Shown piece after piece: positions 62,580-64,000 of a DNA stretch of 64,000 bases (the first letter of the stretch is position 1; every line of letters begins with the position of its first letter). The translations under genes were made by a program, and so were the position numbers. The stretch lies in assembly GCF_025989125.1 (NCBI RefSeq), contig NZ_JAPDNR010000001.1, positions 4,074,301 through 4,138,300 of the forward strand. Direction: 5' to 3'. The notes beneath the pieces were generated by a model. The model saw only the letters and a program-made list of their open reading frames with translations, ran no database searches and was not told the DNA's origin. The stretch comes from Chitinophaga nivalis. GTDB taxonomy: Bacteria > Bacteroidota > Bacteroidia > Chitinophagales > Chitinophagaceae.

Positions 62580-63338
62580 TTATCTGGCTTGCGATACATT
62601 GACGATATTGAAGAGTTGTTGCACGTCTTTCAAATGTATCTCAAAGTCGGGGTACATGTTTTTATCCGGATTTAAAGAGTGACAGGTAATGATACCTTTC
62701 TCCACATCATGGTGCGTGATTCGTTTGGTGGTGATGCCATCGGTTTTGTGTACGATGATATAGTCTTTAAAGCGGTGGGTGTGAAATTTAGAGGTCCAGT
62801 AGCTTTGCTGGATTTCCCGGCCGGTAACAATGCTGCCATCCGGGATGCTTTGTTTGGTGTTGTCGTCCATGCTATCGCCAACAATTTCAAATGCCCGGTA
62901 TTGTCCTTTGTGGTATTTGTTGACGATAATAGAATGCCGGGGTAACTCACCTATATATTCAGCATCCGCATAACCACCAGGATAGCCGGCATAAGCTGCT
63001 TCATGGATCAGGGGAATCAGCATGAGATATTGTCCTTCTCCCAATTCTATAAAAGGGGTTTCTGCTGACTCCAGAGGATAGGCGAGATGACCAATATCTC
63101 TCGTGTTGCCACCGGCAGGAGGTAAGAACATACTGCCTTTTCCCGATTCCAGCCACGTGATGTTTAAAGAAAATTCTTTTATAAGGGCATTTTTGATGTC
63201 GCCGGAAACCTTCACCTTTCCTCGCTCTACATCTGCATAGCTGCCTTGTTTAAGGCCTGTTGCAGTGCCAAATTCCTGCTGCGTTTTCCTAAGCGCGGTT
63301 CTAAAGGTTTTAAGCCGCTGGTTCTCAGTGGTGTTCAT
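62580..63338 (-). CDS. LexA/CI-like repressor (XRE HTH plus S24 peptidase fold)
   Basis: 252 residues from ATG 63338 (upstream in-frame starts would cross the operator). N-terminal XRE-type HTH (about 1-70, TQQEFGTATGLKQGSYADVE), then a linker and a C-terminal S24 domain: a candidate self-cleavage Ala-Gly in AAYAGYPGGYADAEYIGELP (about 115), Ser in EIVGDSMDDN (about 156) and Lys in GITTKRITHH (about 207). Such proteins autocleave on a DNA-damage or stress signal. It could be a phage-type repressor, but no phage genes accompany it here. A perfect inverted repeat just upstream is a likely autoregulatory operator. Confidence 0.85.
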   Translation of the reverse strand: MNTTENQRLKTFRTALRKTQQEFGTATGLKQGSYADVERGKVKVSGDIKNALIKEFSLNITWLESGKGSMFLPPAGGNTRDIGHLAYPLESAETPFIELGEGQYLMLIPLIHEAAYAGYPGGYADAEYIGELPRHSIIVNKYHKGQYRAFEIVGDSMDDNTKQSIPDGSIVTGREIQQSYWTSKFHTHRFKDYIIVHKTDGITTKRITHHDVEKGIITCHSLNPDKNMYPDFEIHLKDVQQLFNIVNVSQAR

Positions 63339-63363
63339 AAGTTTATCATCGTATTTCTGTGAA

Positions 63364-63391
63364 ATAATAGAAATAAAGAAAATTCTATTAT
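63364..63391. promoter_or_regulatory. candidate operator: 9-bp perfect inverted repeat
   Basis: ATAATAGAA (63364-63372) and TTCTATTAT (63383-63391) are exact reverse complements with a 10-nt spacer (19 bp centre to centre), between the minus-strand repressor (start 63338) and the plus-strand gene (start 63459). Spacing suits a dimer on one DNA face. Confidence 0.5.
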
Positions 63392-63458
63392 ATTTTCGCT
63401 GAGCGCAATAGAACAAATATAGAAGAAATAAACGCGCACTAATAATAAATATATAATT

Positions 63459-64000
63459 ATGACTCCAAAAGACACGCAAACAACAACCCTGACAACGACC
63501 CCGCAAACCGGCACCATCGTCGTTAATGGCGTAACCATTTCCTACACGGTAGCAGGAGAAAAGATCACTTATTCAGATGGCAAATTTGCTTTCCCGTCTA
63601 TTTACAGTACCGACTTTGTAAAGGCTTATGAAACAGCTACACAAACCCCGGTGGCGCCTGATCCTAATGTGGTGGGTACGGGATCCGGTGAGCTGTTGCT
63701 GGGTACCCTGAGCAATGCCTCCCTCAAAATCAAACCGGGTAATTATTCATTCATTTATATCGCGTCGGCTACCAACGTGAAAATAGATGCTACAGATGTC
63801 GTGTTGAATAATGGCAGTATGGAAGTAGATCAGGCGAATACCTTTGAATTATGGGGGCTGTCTGTTATCAACCAGCCTTATCGCGCATTAACGATCCGTG
63901 GCAACAGTAATGATGTTTACCTGCATGATCTGAGCTTTAAGAATATCGGTGATTATACCATCCATTACGATAACCGGACCATTTATGATGGTAGTCCGGC
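63459..64000 (+). CDS. beta-helix-like protein, 5' part (cut by window end)
   Basis: An open frame from ATG 63459 that runs off the end of the window (about 180 residues visible). It starts MTPKDTQTTTLTTTPQTGTI, contains SASLKI-type short strands (LLLGTLSNASLKIKPGNYSF, NVKIDATDVVLNNGSMEVDQ, ALTIRGNSNDVYLHDLSFKN) typical of a right-handed parallel beta-helix, with no signal peptide visible at the N-terminus. Probably a pectate-lyase-like or adhesin-like protein. It is divergent from the LexA-like repressor across the operator candidate, so repressor control is possible. Confidence 0.65.
   Translation, partial: MTPKDTQTTTLTTTPQTGTIVVNGVTISYTVAGEKITYSDGKFAFPSIYSTDFVKAYETATQTPVAPDPNVVGTGSGELLLGTLSNASLKIKPGNYSFIYIASATNVKIDATDVVLNNGSMEVDQANTFELWGLSVINQPYRALTIRGNSNDVYLHDLSFKNIGDYTIHYDNRTIYDGSP

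Noticed and set aside
62580..63338. Edge of an integrated prophage
   Set aside because: Only the repressor-like gene is visible; no integrase or structural phage gene in the window.

Overview
The window comes from a Bacteroidota chromosome, most likely a Chitinophaga-like member of the Chitinophagaceae. Support for this: three proteins with type IX secretion (T9SS) C-terminal sorting domains, many lipoproteins with short signal peptides, RluA-type and LexA-like proteins of Bacteroidota form, frequent TTG/GTG alternative starts, and promoter boxes matching the Bacteroidota pattern TAnnTTTG. I see no tRNA, rRNA, CRISPR array, transposase or integrase.

Layout. 1-7.3 kb holds ordinary genes: an AraC regulator and an alpha/beta hydrolase, a small 59-residue gene, a stand-alone RluA N-terminal domain, an aldose sugar dehydrogenase lipoprotein, a small membrane protein and a T9SS-exported protein. 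7.8-39.3 kb is one long same-strand block with short gaps or overlaps: a trans-AT type I polyketide synthase and associated genes. 39.5-42.7 kb holds a lipoprotein and a 7TM protein/histidine kinase/LuxR response regulator set. 42.9-50 kb holds a cholesterol-dependent-cytolysin-like lipoprotein, two tandem T9SS proteins and a membrane-anchored winged-helix regulator. 50-64 kb is mixed: cytochrome P450, an MBOAT/SGNH acylation pair, a ricin-fold lipoprotein, an LD-carboxypeptidase, an S41 protease, AraC, a cyclohexadienyl-dehydratase-like lipoprotein, a LexA/CI-like repressor, and the start of a beta-helix-like protein cut by the window edge.

The PKS. Three synthase proteins read KS1-DH1-ACP1-KS2-DH2-KR2-ACP2-KS3-DH3-ACP3-KS4 // DH4-KR4-ACP4-KS5 // DH5-ACP5-KS6 // TE. 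No module contains an acyltransferase; malonyl loading is supplied by a free AT fused to a PfaD-type enoyl reductase. The modules alternate strictly: 1, 3 and 5 lack KR and their DH domains have lost catalytic residues, whereas 2 and 4 have KR and intact DH. The line begins directly with a KS, has no loading module, and ends with a degenerate KS before a separate thioesterase. The junction peptides form two near-identical docking pairs. Downstream genes encode an HSL-family esterase, a Baeyer-Villiger-type flavin monooxygenase (which fits the predicted unreduced ketones), and an ABC ATPase/FtsX permease/LolA-like/beta-barrel set that looks like a cross-envelope export route. The product cannot be named from the sequence; the combination appears to be an undescribed pathway.

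Other points of interest are the CDC-like pore-forming protein with a replaced C-terminal domain, the ToxR-like inverted membrane regulator, and a clear inverted-repeat operator candidate beside the LexA-like repressor.
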